A stretch of DNA of 64,000 nt, taken from positions 173,698-237,697 of the forward strand of contig NZ_JBGUAZ010000006.1 of the NCBI RefSeq assembly GCF_041821085.1, given 5' to 3'. This document shows positions 52,243-61,238 of this stretch, one piece after another. How positions within the stretch are numbered: the first letter of the stretch is position 1; each line of letters opens with the position of its first letter. The notes under the pieces are model-generated. The model was given only the letters and a program-made list of their open reading frames with translations. It did no database searches and was not told where the DNA came from. Origin of the DNA: Natrinema sp. HArc-T2. Lineage in GTDB: Archaea; Halobacteriota; Halobacteria; Halobacteriales; Natrialbaceae. The position numbers were made by a program, and so were the translations under genes.

Positions 52243-54204
52243 CTACACCGGGAGCAGTGAGAGGACAAACTTGGCAGTCGGTCCGAAAAACGAAAACGCG
52301 AACACACACATGAGGATAGTTGCGAGTCCGCTCCCCACGCCCAACAAGGCCGCCCCAACGGACGAATTCGTCCGGTCGACCGCTCCGGCAAGACTCCACA
52401 GTCCAGTTCCGGCCGTGACGGCCAGACTGAGAAGGGCGATGCCCTGAATCGTCTCGTCAGCGGTGTAGCCGTTCAGCACGACAGCAACAAGGATGAGTTG
52501 GCCACCGATGAGGATACTCCCCGCGTACGTAAGACCAAGCCAGAGTGGCCGCTCGGTCACGGTCGCACGGACCCACGAAAGACGGGCAACGCCGTAGACG
52601 GCGAGCGGGAACAGCGGATACACGTACCGGACGGTGAGTGCTGCATGGATCGGCAATCGATAGATGTACAGCAGTGTGATTAAGAGAGTATAGATCGCGA
52701 CGAAAACATCGGCGGCAAAGAGCGGACTAGATCGAAGGCCTGGAGACGTGTTTCTGACGAGTTTGTCGAATACCGTCCGGACGGCAACGATGGGTGTAGC
52801 GATCAGTGCGCCTGCAATCGGGAGCGCTTCCAAGAAGGCGACATTGATCGCGAGGCCGGTCGCACCGGACGAGGAAAACTCGAGGTAGCCGCTCCGAACG
52901 AACGTGTGGTACAGTCGGTCCGGTTCCTGCCGGACGGCCTCGAGGCCGTGGGAGAGAAACTCCGTGAAGAGCAGCGCTCTGTCGACAGTGCCGAGTAGCG
53001 GTCCGGCTGCTGCGCTCACAATGCCCTCGAGAATGGTGTCGACAGTGCTGGTACCACTGCCATCCGAAGTGCTCGTATTACCACCATCCGAAGTGCTGGT
53101 ACCGTTAGCTCCGGTTCCTGAGCTATCGCTCGCACCAGTCAGATCTTCACTCACGGGAGTGTTCACTGCATCAGCACCGTACCGGTCGAGCATCCGCGGC
53201 GGCGTAAACGGATCGCCAGAGATCAAGTAGTTCGTCAGGAAAAACGGCAGCAGCGAACCGAAAAAACCCACTGCAACCGTCGCAAGCGTTCGGACACTGT
53301 TTTCTCGAGCAGTGGTGAAATCGGCGATGGCGAGTGCGCCGAGCAGAACGAGCCCTTCAGATGCGTTTAACCAGGCAGTGAGCCCCACTGGAACGTAGGC
53401 AATCGCCCTGTATCGCCGGTACGTCGAGATTCGATCGGTCTCTCGGCTTCGGTAGAGGAAAAGCAGCGTGAGCAGTGCGAACAAGGCTGTGAGCACGTGT
53501 CGTTTCGGGATCGTCGCCCAGAGCAGAGCGGGTGAGGCGACGCCGCTCGCGATGCCAGCCGCGAGCCCGATGTCGGAAGAATAGATGTGCGAGAAGAGTC
53601 GATAGGTGACGAGTGCACAGCCGGCCGCAGCGACGATCGTTGCGAGCTGGAGGGCAGGATATGCGAGATGAGTAAGCGGAAACGGTGTTGCACGTGCCAC
53701 ACTGGCGACGAACGTGATGAGTGCAAGGATACTGCCGATGAGATGGGCTGGCTCGTAGCGATTGATCAGTCGGCCGCCGACGCTGATGGTGGCAAACACC
53801 GAAAGACTCCACAGTGCTGCGAGCGCGATGCGGATATCCGCGACTGCGGCAATGGTCTCGAGCACCCAGAGGAACGGAAGCGCGAGGACGATGTGTGCGA
53901 AGTTCCGGGGGTATGCTTTGCCGTTGTACTCGGCCATACCGGGCGCTTGAAGCGTCTCGCCATACGTCGGCGTGATAACGTGGAGGTTCCCGTCGCTCAG
54001 CGCGACCAGTCCATTGGCGACGACCAGGTTATCGTTGATCGAGAACGTCGTCCGCCAGAGGACCATCGCTGTGCTACACGAGAGCAAAAAGACGAAGACA
54101 CCGCCATAGTCACCGAATACCAGTCGACCGAGACGGTGGACGATGGCAGCGATTCTCTCTGAATGGTTGCCGAGAGTGTCACGGTATTGTGATCGATAGC
54201 TCAT
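52243..54204 (-). CDS. Large polytopic membrane protein, 653 aa (glycosyltransferase-like)
   Basis: About 13-14 hydrophobic helices with a first extracellular loop carrying NDNLVVANGLVALSDGNLHV and a Ser/Thr/Gly-rich extracellular insert near residues 350-385. The topology and the acidic residues in loop 1 recall GT-C glycosyltransferases such as PMT or oligosaccharide transferases. I cannot see a decisive motif, so the function is inferred. Its ATG overlaps the upstream gene's stop (ATGA). Confidence 0.7.
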   Translation of the reverse strand: MSYRSQYRDTLGNHSERIAAIVHRLGRLVFGDYGGVFVFLLSCSTAMVLWRTTFSINDNLVVANGLVALSDGNLHVITPTYGETLQAPGMAEYNGKAYPRNFAHIVLALPFLWVLETIAAVADIRIALAALWSLSVFATISVGGRLINRYEPAHLIGSILALITFVASVARATPFPLTHLAYPALQLATIVAAAGCALVTYRLFSHIYSSDIGLAAGIASGVASPALLWATIPKRHVLTALFALLTLLFLYRSRETDRISTYRRYRAIAYVPVGLTAWLNASEGLVLLGALAIADFTTARENSVRTLATVAVGFFGSLLPFFLTNYLISGDPFTPPRMLDRYGADAVNTPVSEDLTGASDSSGTGANGTSTSDGGNTSTSDGSGTSTVDTILEGIVSAAAGPLLGTVDRALLFTEFLSHGLEAVRQEPDRLYHTFVRSGYLEFSSSGATGLAINVAFLEALPIAGALIATPIVAVRTVFDKLVRNTSPGLRSSPLFAADVFVAIYTLLITLLYIYRLPIHAALTVRYVYPLFPLAVYGVARLSWVRATVTERPLWLGLTYAGSILIGGQLILVAVVLNGYTADETIQGIALLSLAVTAGTGLWSLAGAVDRTNSSVGAALLGVGSGLATILMCVFAFSFFGPTAKFVLSLLPV

Positions 54205-54710
54205 TCTGTGACCTCCACTGTGATGTTTTGGCTGGTCACTGGTCGCTCAACGGTATCTCCGTTCTCCAGCCCGTGATAGATCAGGCGCACCTCTGCGTTG
54301 TAGTGGTCCTCGTTGATCCGATCCGGGCTGAGAGTGGTTTTCGGGATGGAAAGTTGGACTTTTTCGGAGGATTGGGTGCTCACTGTTGCTGTAGATAACG
54401 AAGAGAGACCGAGCGTATCGATACTGATCTCGTAGGTGAGTCTTACACAGCCCTGGACATCGGTTGCCTGCACTGTCGCGTCGGGCACGTCCAGTTTCCA
54501 GACTTCCGCCCCGAATTCGGACCGTGTAAAGGTCGCCGATTCGGGGACTGATGATGGTTTGATCGTTGCACTTCCTTCGCTCGAGAGCGCACCACCGTCG
54601 CAGGGACTATCGTAAGTCGTGAAATCCACCGGCACAAATGGGCCCGAGGCAAACACCGTCGCAGTGATGACTCCAATGACGATGACCGACACGGCCCGGT
54701 GTGTGACCAT
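54201..54710 (-). CDS. Secreted or membrane-anchored protein, 169 aa
   Basis: It has an N-terminal hydrophobic segment (AVSVIVIGVITATVFASG) followed by a beta-rich extracellular domain with paired Cys and no further helix. It is translationally coupled to the 653-aa membrane protein by an ATGA overlap, so the two probably act together at the cell surface. The family is unknown. The ATG at 54710 begins MVTHRAVSV. Confidence 0.65.
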   Translation of the reverse strand: MVTHRAVSVIVIGVITATVFASGPFVPVDFTTYDSPCDGGALSSEGSATIKPSSVPESATFTRSEFGAEVWKLDVPDATVQATDVQGCVRLTYEISIDTLGLSSLSTATVSTQSSEKVQLSIPKTTLSPDRINEDHYNAEVRLIYHGLENGDTVERPVTSQNITVEVTE

Positions 54711-54937
54711 ACTGATTCTCCATATTGAAAGTAAACGAAATAAACATGTTGATGGGAGGCTGTGAAACCTAGGTGGCGGGTGGGTAGGAAGTCTCCATCT
54801 TTCCAAACTACTCTCTGCAGCGAAACTCGGCGGTAGAACAATGGAAAAGACGGTGGGCAGACTGAGTCTTCTGTACAGGAGATTCCTTCTCTACGGACAG
54901 AAAGTATATACAGATAGTCTAAAATGTCTCAGCTAGA

Positions 54938-55105
54938 ATGCAGACTGCTAGGAAGGGGCGAGATGACGCACACGTGGTGCTCGAGCAATTGACCGATCAG
55001 ACTTGTTCTTTCTGTGGAGACGGGCTGCTGACATCGGGCGAATATAAGGGCAATCAGGCAATTCTGTGCGAGAGCTGTGACACTCCCACTGTCCAACTGT
55101 GGTGA
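54938..55105 (+). CDS. Small zinc-finger protein, HVO_A0556-like family
   Basis: A 55-aa protein with two Cys pairs, CSFCGDGLL and LCESCDTP, separated by YKGNQAI and ending PTVQLW. This is the pattern of the short haloarchaeal zinc-finger micro-proteins. A GTATATAC TATA box about 28 nt upstream gives a leaderless transcript. It could be a regulator or binding partner. Confidence 0.75.
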   Translation: MQTARKGRDDAHVVLEQLTDQTCSFCGDGLLTSGEYKGNQAILCESCDTPTVQLW

Positions 55106-55257
55106 CTCGATCGCTGTAGGCGATTGCTCTTGTAGCGGAGATCGATACCAAGGCTGCGCTTCGACGCGAGGAACGCGTTGGTTGCGTCCTCGAGTAGCGA
55201 TGCCAAAGCCATCAAGACGCGATTGGTACTACTCTCGCGTACGCACTCGAGCAACAA

Positions 55258-57738
55258 ATGAAACTCCGGTACTACGCAGAAGCTGACGTCGGGGTCGATC
55301 ACCGTCGGACACTCGAGCTCCTCGAGTCGATTCACGAGGACCACGCGATTCCAGTCGAAGTCGTACAGGTCGATCCACAGCGAGCGCCGCCGGAGTTCGT
55401 CGGTGAAGCCGAGACCCGGTCACTCGAGGACGCCTGGGGTGATTTCACGTACAACAAGCCACTTCAGAAAGGGCTCGGCGGTGCCCCCTCCAAGCGGTAT
55501 CGCGACCGAGAGGACATCGTGGGGAACGTCGGCATCGTCGTCGACGACGAGCTCGTGTGGGCAACGGAGTTCTGGGGGACCCACCACGGCTGGGGGAACG
55601 TCGACCCGACGGAAACTGCCATTGGCTTTCTCGAGGAAGTCGAGGCGAGGGGGACGCCCACAGTGGCCGAGCGGGTCCCACTTGAAGACTGGTCGTGGTC
55701 ACCCGACTCGTCCGGTTCCGGTTCCCATTCCGAGTCTCGAGACGGGGACACCACCGACGTGTCCGCCGCCGAGATTCACGAGCCAACCCGCGATGCGATT
55801 CGAGATCTTTGTACCGCACAGTCGTTCCAGCGCGGGGTCTCCTATTTCGAAGACGGGCGTATACGGGACCTCACGATTGAGGGATCTGAAGTAACTGCAA
55901 AGGTACGGGGGAGCCGGGAATATCGAACAACGGTGGACCTCGCTGCCGAGATCTTCGATGGCTGGTGTTCCTGTCCGTACGACTACGCCGGTGACTGCAA
56001 ACACATCGTCGCTGTGTTGCTGGCGGTACGAGACCGATACGACGAGCTGGTCGAGCAGTTCCAAGATCAGGGGGAAACGATTCCAGACGAACCATCGAGT
56101 ACGTCGAAGTCCGGGGCCCTCGAGCAGGCGGGAGCGGGCGACGATCTCGAGTCAGCACTCGAGACCGCGGATGTCGAGACGCTTCAGGGCTTTCTGCGTT
56201 CGATCCTCGCCGACAACGAGTCTCTTCGAGAGCGGTTTCTCGCGACAGTCGGCCAGCCGGTCGAGAAGAGTGTCGCCGACTACAAGCGAGATATTGACCG
56301 CCGGTTCGAGAACGCCACCAACCGCCGCGGGATCGTCGAGTACGACACCCATCTCGAGTTCACTGACTACGACGACCTCGCAGCGACTTATCGGGAGAAC
56401 CGTGAGTACGAGCGTGCCCTCGAGATTTACCAGGCTCTGTCGGAGGCGATACGCGAGAATCTGGAACGAATCGATGACAGTGGTGGCCACTACGGTCTCC
56501 AACTCGAGTCTGCCATCGATGCCTACGCCGCGTGTCTTTGCGAGGCAGAGTTCGACGCCGAGACGAGGCATGAGCACCTCGAGTATCTTTACGAGCAGTA
56601 CAGAACTGCTGAGTTCCGTTTTGTCCGTGACTACTACGACGACGCGCTCCGTGAGGTGTGTCCCACAGCTGATGACCTCGAGTACCTGCTCTCGCTCGTG
56701 CAATCTAACCTTCCAGCGCTGGATGGTATCGCCAGTGACGAGACGGAAGCAGTCGCTACAGCCGAGTCCGGCTCAGAAAGTGAGACATCGCAGGCAGATA
56801 TCGACGATGCCGTCGAGACTGATGCGGGGCTTCCAGATCCAACCCAGTGGCGACTCGAGGTCGAGTTGTTCACCGGTGGCGAACTGGATGTCGACCACTT
56901 GGCTGTCGGTCCGCTCGAGGTGACGGACTTCGTCGGTGCGACGCTCACGACGATCCTCGAGGACATGGAGCCACGGCCGGGCGAGAACGCGGGGACAACC
57001 GGGTCTCGAGGTGGAGACGGTCGTCCTGAGGAGCAGCTAAATCTCTCCGTGGACGAGCAACAGCTCCTGTCGACGTATCTGTGGATCCTCGAGGACGTTT
57101 ACACTGAGCGGAGCGAGTTCTATCAGCAATACGTCGACATGCTCCAAGCCGATGGGCAAGACGAGCGAGCACGGGAGGTCGTCGAGAACGGACTGGAGGA
57201 GTTTCCATACGCTGTCGACGTGCATCAGCTGGCAGCCGAGTTTTACCAAGGACGCGACGATGAGCGCTATCGAGAGGTGTTGCGAACCCTGTTCATCCGC
57301 TTCGAAGGCTGGGACGCCTACGACGACCTGCGATCGGCCAGTTCTGCCGAGGAGTGGGAGTCGATCTCTCATGGATTACGAACCCAACTTGGCCGGATCG
57401 ACCCCGACCGACTGATCGAACTGTATGTCCGCGAGGGCGACCTCGAGACGGCTTTCGAGAAGGTTTTGGAGAGTGACGACCTCGAGACGCTTCGGCGGTA
57501 TCGAGAGCCCGTCGCCGAGGTCGATCCAGAAGCGTACCTCGAGGCGTACCGGGACCTGCTAGAACCGTATCTGGCGGCCGATACCGGACGCGACCACTAC
57601 AAGACGGTTATCGAATATTTGCGAGACATGGAGGAACTCGGATTCGATACGGAACTGGCATCGTTCGTTGAGCATCTTCGTGAGAAACACTCGAACCGGC
57701 CGGCGTTTCTCGACGAACTCGAAGCGGCAGGACACTGA
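55258..57738 (+). CDS. SWIM zinc-finger protein with helical repeats, 826 aa
   Basis: The N-terminal ~130 residues form a haloarchaeal module (MKLRYYAEADVGVDHRRTLE ... NVGIVVDDELVWATEFWGTH). A SWIM zinc finger follows near residue 240 (CSCPYDYAGDCKHIVAVLL, matching CxCxnCxH). The rest is helical and TPR-like with an acidic break near residue 500. SWIM domains bind nucleic acid or protein. The target is unknown. The gene is long and monocistronic. Confidence 0.8.
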   Translation: MKLRYYAEADVGVDHRRTLELLESIHEDHAIPVEVVQVDPQRAPPEFVGEAETRSLEDAWGDFTYNKPLQKGLGGAPSKRYRDREDIVGNVGIVVDDELVWATEFWGTHHGWGNVDPTETAIGFLEEVEARGTPTVAERVPLEDWSWSPDSSGSGSHSESRDGDTTDVSAAEIHEPTRDAIRDLCTAQSFQRGVSYFEDGRIRDLTIEGSEVTAKVRGSREYRTTVDLAAEIFDGWCSCPYDYAGDCKHIVAVLLAVRDRYDELVEQFQDQGETIPDEPSSTSKSGALEQAGAGDDLESALETADVETLQGFLRSILADNESLRERFLATVGQPVEKSVADYKRDIDRRFENATNRRGIVEYDTHLEFTDYDDLAATYRENREYERALEIYQALSEAIRENLERIDDSGGHYGLQLESAIDAYAACLCEAEFDAETRHEHLEYLYEQYRTAEFRFVRDYYDDALREVCPTADDLEYLLSLVQSNLPALDGIASDETEAVATAESGSESETSQADIDDAVETDAGLPDPTQWRLEVELFTGGELDVDHLAVGPLEVTDFVGATLTTILEDMEPRPGENAGTTGSRGGDGRPEEQLNLSVDEQQLLSTYLWILEDVYTERSEFYQQYVDMLQADGQDERAREVVENGLEEFPYAVDVHQLAAEFYQGRDDERYREVLRTLFIRFEGWDAYDDLRSASSAEEWESISHGLRTQLGRIDPDRLIELYVREGDLETAFEKVLESDDLETLRRYREPVAEVDPEAYLEAYRDLLEPYLAADTGRDHYKTVIEYLRDMEELGFDTELASFVEHLREKHSNRPAFLDELEAAGH

Positions 57739-57759
57739 GTCGCTCCGTTACATCTTGAT

Positions 57760-57857
57760 ACAGCGAGAGAATCCCCTCCCCTTCCTGTGAGTGACGTGTG
57801 TTCGACGCTCTGTCGGAACCGAGGAGCGAACAAGGAGAGAGCGAATCGCGTAAGATC
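57760..57857 (+). repeat. Solo IS200/IS605 left end
   Basis: Directly after TTGAT at 57755-57759, about 98 bp match the left end of the complete element (inverted at 14333 and below), including CAGCGAGAGAATCCC, GTGAGTGACG and GTCGGAACCGAGGAGCGAACA. No tnpA follows; a toxin gene on the opposite strand lies there instead. Confidence 0.75.
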
Positions 57858-57860
57858 TGA

Positions 57861-58271
57861 TTAGTAGGGATCGTACTTAGCCACAGGGATGACTTCCTGG
57901 ACGTCATCCGTCCAGAACTGTTTCTCCGCCGTCGCGAACCGTCCTCCATGTTCTTGAGCAGAGGCAGCGATCAGTGCATCGAGTTGATCGACTGGTGCTC
58001 CTCGATCCTGGAGTTCTTCTTGTAAGTCGTGTGCCGCCATCGCAGTCTCCTCTGTTGTCTCGAGGATCTCCATCGAAGCGTTCACAGCCCGGGTGATTTC
58101 GTCCGGAGAAGCATCGATATACCCGTAGAGGCTACCCATGAGAGACTCAAAGAGGACGATCGAGGAGACTCCCCACCGACCCTGCTCGTACTCCTCGAGG
58201 AACACCTTTGCGTCATCTTTGCCACTCAGGTAGTCGCTCAACAGATTGTTATCGAGAACGAGCAGCGTCAC
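57861..58271 (-). CDS. PIN-domain toxin (VapC-like)
   Basis: A 136-aa PIN nuclease with the acidic residues in LLVLDNNLLSDYL, SSIVLFESLMG, LDALIAASAQEH and FATAEKQF. It probably cleaves RNA and is held inactive by the antitoxin encoded upstream. Its ATG overlaps the antitoxin stop (ATGA). Confidence 0.82.
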   Translation of the reverse strand: MTLLVLDNNLLSDYLSGKDDAKVFLEEYEQGRWGVSSIVLFESLMGSLYGYIDASPDEITRAVNASMEILETTEETAMAAHDLQEELQDRGAPVDQLDALIAASAQEHGGRFATAEKQFWTDDVQEVIPVAKYDPY

Positions 58272-58486
58272 TGCTCCAGTTCCTCGATGTGATCGTCCAT
58301 CCGACTGCGCATCTCCTCCCGGATCTCATCCATTCCCTCGTCATCCGTGCTCGATGCGATCCCAAATCCAGCCCACTTATCGTCCGACGTGAGACGGATG
58401 ATTACGTCGTTATAACTCTCATCATCGCCTTTAAAGAGATCTAAGCGAGATTTAGCCTCCTCCGAAAGTCGAATTGAGGTACTCAT
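58268..58486 (-). CDS. VapB-type antitoxin
   Basis: A 72-aa protein with an N-terminal ribbon-helix-helix-like strand (STSIRLSEEAKSRLD) and a helical acidic tail ending RMDDHIEELEQ. It is coupled to the PIN toxin by ATGA. It starts at 58486, within the repeated TATGCA sequence that may be its operator. Confidence 0.78.
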   Translation of the reverse strand: MSTSIRLSEEAKSRLDLFKGDDESYNDVIIRLTSDDKWAGFGIASSTDDEGMDEIREEMRSRMDDHIEELEQ

Positions 58487-58503
58487 GTATGCACTTATGC
58501 ATG
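58484..58503 (-). promoter_or_regulatory. Candidate vapBC operator
   Basis: The stretch CATGTATGCACTTATGCATG contains TATGCA twice and the palindrome ATGCAT, overlapping the antitoxin ATG. Such repeats are typical autoregulatory sites for antitoxin dimers. Confidence 0.4.
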
Positions 58504-58539
58504 CACGTCCGATAAGTATTTCTCCAGTATAATATGCTA

Positions 58540-59960
58540 TCGCTGTCAACGACCCCACCCTATTTCGCTCACCCTGACGGGTTCGCTCGTTGAGGATGGG
58601 GCTTGTCCATGAACTCGGCCTCGAACCCTTCCGGGTGGGCGGTGAATCAGCCACTTGGCGTCACCGTTCCAGACTTCAGGGCAAGCTGACTGTTGCCCGT
58701 CCGCCGAGACGACTGTTGGCCCCGACGGACATACCGCATTCCGATATTCTTCGCCGCATTGTAGTCGGCGTTCGCTTCCGAATCACACTTCTGACACCGG
58801 AAGTCATTACGAGTCGGGCGATTGTCGTCTGCCGTGAATCCACATTCGGCGCATCGCTTCGACGTGTACGCCGATCCGACTTGCTTAACCGAGATGCCGA
58901 CCGCTTCGGCTTTGTACTCCACCTGCTCGTAGAGCGTTCGGAACGCCCACATGTGCCCCCACGACGCACCTGTTCGGGCGCGGATGTGGGTCAAGTCCTC
59001 GAACGCGATAACGTCGCACTCATACCGGAGTGCTTCGTCTACGATGGCGTTCGACGCCTGATGGAGTACATCGCGGACGTATCGGCGTTCCCGGCCACTC
59101 GATTGTTCGAGCGTTCGGTGGGCACTTCTGGTTCCGGCCTGTTGGAGTCCGGCGCGTACCTTCTCAAACTCTCGGTGATTATGGGTTAACTCTCGCCCGC
59201 TGAAGAAGTAGGCAGTGCTGGTAACGGCGAGGTTTTCGATACCAAGGTCAACCCCGAGGACCGTTCCGTCCTCGGCGGTGTTCCGTTCGGTATCGTTCTT
59301 GGGTCGACGAAATCCGATATGCAAGAAGTAGTCGCCGTTACGGGCGGTGAGTGTACTTTCGGTGAGGCACCATATCTCCGAGTTGAGGTATGCCGCTGGT
59401 ATCCATCGTCGGCGTCGGGGAGGGCAAGCGGACACCGGACGCGGTTCTCGGTGGTGGAGAGGGACACGGTGTCGTCGTCAAACAACGTCGTCGTCCGGGT
59501 GTCGTACTTCACCGTGGGTGCGGTGAAGGTCGGTTTGCTCACTTTCTTGCTTTTGGACCGACGTTCGATACAACCGGTGATGGATTGTGCGGCTTGGTGG
59601 GTGGCGAGAATCGCGTGTTGACTACCAAGATCGGTGTGTTCGCGCACGTCGTCGTAGGCGAGGGGTTGCACGTCGCTTTTGGCATTGCACTTGCCCCACG
59701 CCATGTCGGCGGCGATTTGGCAACCACGCTTCCACTCGGAGATAGTATCTTCGAGAAGGTTGCGCTGCTCGTTCGTGACTTCAAGACGAGTGATTGCCGT
59801 CCGACGCACGTAGTCGTCCGCCACAGCTTCAATGTAGAGTTTAGATTACTCATAGTCAGATGTTTGTAACCGATCCGAACGCGCTCCTCCCCTCCCTACT
59901 CACTCGCTTCGCTCGTTCCTTGACGAAGGGGACTCCGCGCTACCGCTTCAGTTGAAACAG
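58540..59960 (-). mobile_element. Decaying solo tnpB element
   Basis: Around a frameshifted tnpB, the 3' flank (58550-58646) has several small hairpins like an omega RNA. The 5' flank (59870-59940) is a GC-rich palindromic end. Exact borders cannot be set. It lies between two toxin-antitoxin pairs. Confidence 0.5.
58647..59824 (-). pseudogene. TnpB, disrupted by one frameshift
   Basis: The N-terminal frame (MADDYVRRTAITRLEV ... ALPDADDG) runs into a second frame (PAAYLNSEIWCLTEST ...) near 59405-59415, so one base has been gained or lost. The second frame holds all catalytic motifs: LGVDLGIENLAV, VIAFEDLTHIRAR, the zinc ribbon CAECG ... CQKCD and NADYNAAKNIG. The protein would be about 385 aa if repaired. 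The lesion looks recent. Confidence 0.82.
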
Positions 59961-59967
59961 CACCAGT

Positions 59968-60480
59968 TCACTTCGAAAGCGTATCGAGTTTCTGAACAAT
60001 TTTCGTGTAGACATTAGGAGCGCAATACCACCCCTCGTCGATCATCTTATCGATCGCAGTTCGTGCGTCGTCGACATCGATCGCGTCCTGCTTCGCGAGT
60101 TTCAGGATGAGATACGCCGTGCCCCGAGTTGTGATTCCCTCGGCCGCGGCGACGTCACGACCATACGTCTCATCCATCACAGCCACACCGTCATACGAAT
60201 CGGCACAGGCAAGGACGGTGACGTCAGCGTCACTGAGATTACTATTGTTTTGGAGCCGTGACAGCAACGGGGTGGTTTCAACCGCCACGACTTCGAATTG
60301 GTCAGCGTCGACACTTCGCTCGATACGACGGGCGTCCGGATATCCTTCGTCAATGCCGGTTGTGACAACTTCCTCGTAGACTCGCTCAGGAATCACACAC
60401 GAGGCTTCGAGGTGTTGGGCGAGCGTGAGTCGATCAACCTTTGCGAGATAGATGAGCGGCGTCGCGTCGAAGACCCACAT
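59968..60480 (-). CDS. PIN-domain toxin (DUF3368-like)
   Basis: A 170-aa PIN protein with VFDATPLIYLAKVDRL, IPERVYEEVVT, SDADVTVLACAD and VAVMDETYGRDVAAAEGI. This is the layout of the DUF3368-type toxins usually paired with UPF0175 antitoxins. Its ATG directly follows the antitoxin stop. Confidence 0.8.
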   Translation of the reverse strand: MWVFDATPLIYLAKVDRLTLAQHLEASCVIPERVYEEVVTTGIDEGYPDARRIERSVDADQFEVVAVETTPLLSRLQNNSNLSDADVTVLACADSYDGVAVMDETYGRDVAAAEGITTRGTAYLILKLAKQDAIDVDDARTAIDKMIDEGWYCAPNVYTKIVQKLDTLSK

Positions 60481-60771
60481 TCACAGCGCCTCGAGATCTG
60501 CATCAAGATGATCGTCCGCCACCCAGGTGATGTCACGCTCTTTAGCGAGCTGAGCAAAATCCCAGACGGACATCCCTGCCATCTCAGCCGCTTTACTGAA
60601 TGTGATGGTTCCAGCTGCAAGTTGGTCGAGTGCTTGTTCGCGTCGCCACTCTTCGAGGCCCTCGGAGAGCAGCTTCCGAACGGCCGTACTCCGGTCGAGG
60701 TTCTCGTCCTCAAGATACGCGTCGAGTTCAGTCTCCAACTCATCGGGCACACGTGCCGAGATCGATCCCAT
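60481..60771 (-). CDS. UPF0175-family antitoxin
   Basis: A 96-aa protein with an N-terminal ribbon-helix-helix (SISARVPDELETELDAYLED) and the UPF0175 helix AAGTITFSKAAEMAGMSVWDFAQLAKE. It neutralises the adjacent PIN toxin and probably represses the operon through the GTATAC repeats upstream. Confidence 0.82.
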   Translation of the reverse strand: MGSISARVPDELETELDAYLEDENLDRSTAVRKLLSEGLEEWRREQALDQLAAGTITFSKAAEMAGMSVWDFAQLAKERDITWVADDHLDADLEAL

Positions 60772-60785
60772 ACTGTTTACATAGT

Positions 60786-60800
60786 ATACAAAGTATACAA
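60786..60800 (-). promoter_or_regulatory. Promoter/operator of the UPF0175-PIN pair
   Basis: GTATACAAAGTATAC is a pair of palindromes 15-30 nt upstream of the antitoxin ATG, overlapping the expected TATA position. It is a likely binding site for the antitoxin RHH dimer. Confidence 0.45.
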
Positions 60801-61219
60801 ATGTTTCGGCGCCTCAACCCTCCCGAAAGAGGCGACGTTCCCCTTCAAGAAACTGTCGAGCAGTTCAAACACTGCGCCAACACCGCGAGCGAATGGTGCT
60901 GGCACGGGCGTCACCAGATTCCGGAGGAATCTGGTTGCCAACCAGAAACGCCGCGCGTTTCTGGTGACGACGACGGCTACCACGTCACTTCCAAAGCGAA
61001 AGCAGAACGCGCCCTCTAGACTGACTCCGCGACGAAACCGACCTCACCGCGAATCTCGTCCAAAAAGGGATTCGCAGGGCGGTCGAAGCCGTCAAAAGCG
61101 GAGTCTCTCGTCTCGAACGCGGTGAGAACACATCGTAACCGCACTTTTCTGCCGATAGCGCGGTGTACGACAAGCGGAGTGCGACGTTCCACCGCGACCA
61201 CGTTCGCTGTCACAGGTAG
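60801..61219 (+). pseudogene. N-terminal relic of a tnpB gene
   Basis: The first frame (FKHCANTASEWCWHGRH) and a second (LRDETDLTANLVQKGIRRAVEAVKSG, then VYDKRSATFHRDHV) are the N-terminal domain of an IS1341-type TnpB. Stops and at least two indels break it, and everything after about residue 140, including the RuvC motifs, is missing. The family is another branch than the other copies. Confidence 0.65.
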
Positions 61220-61238
61220 ATGGGCGCATTGAGTGCGA

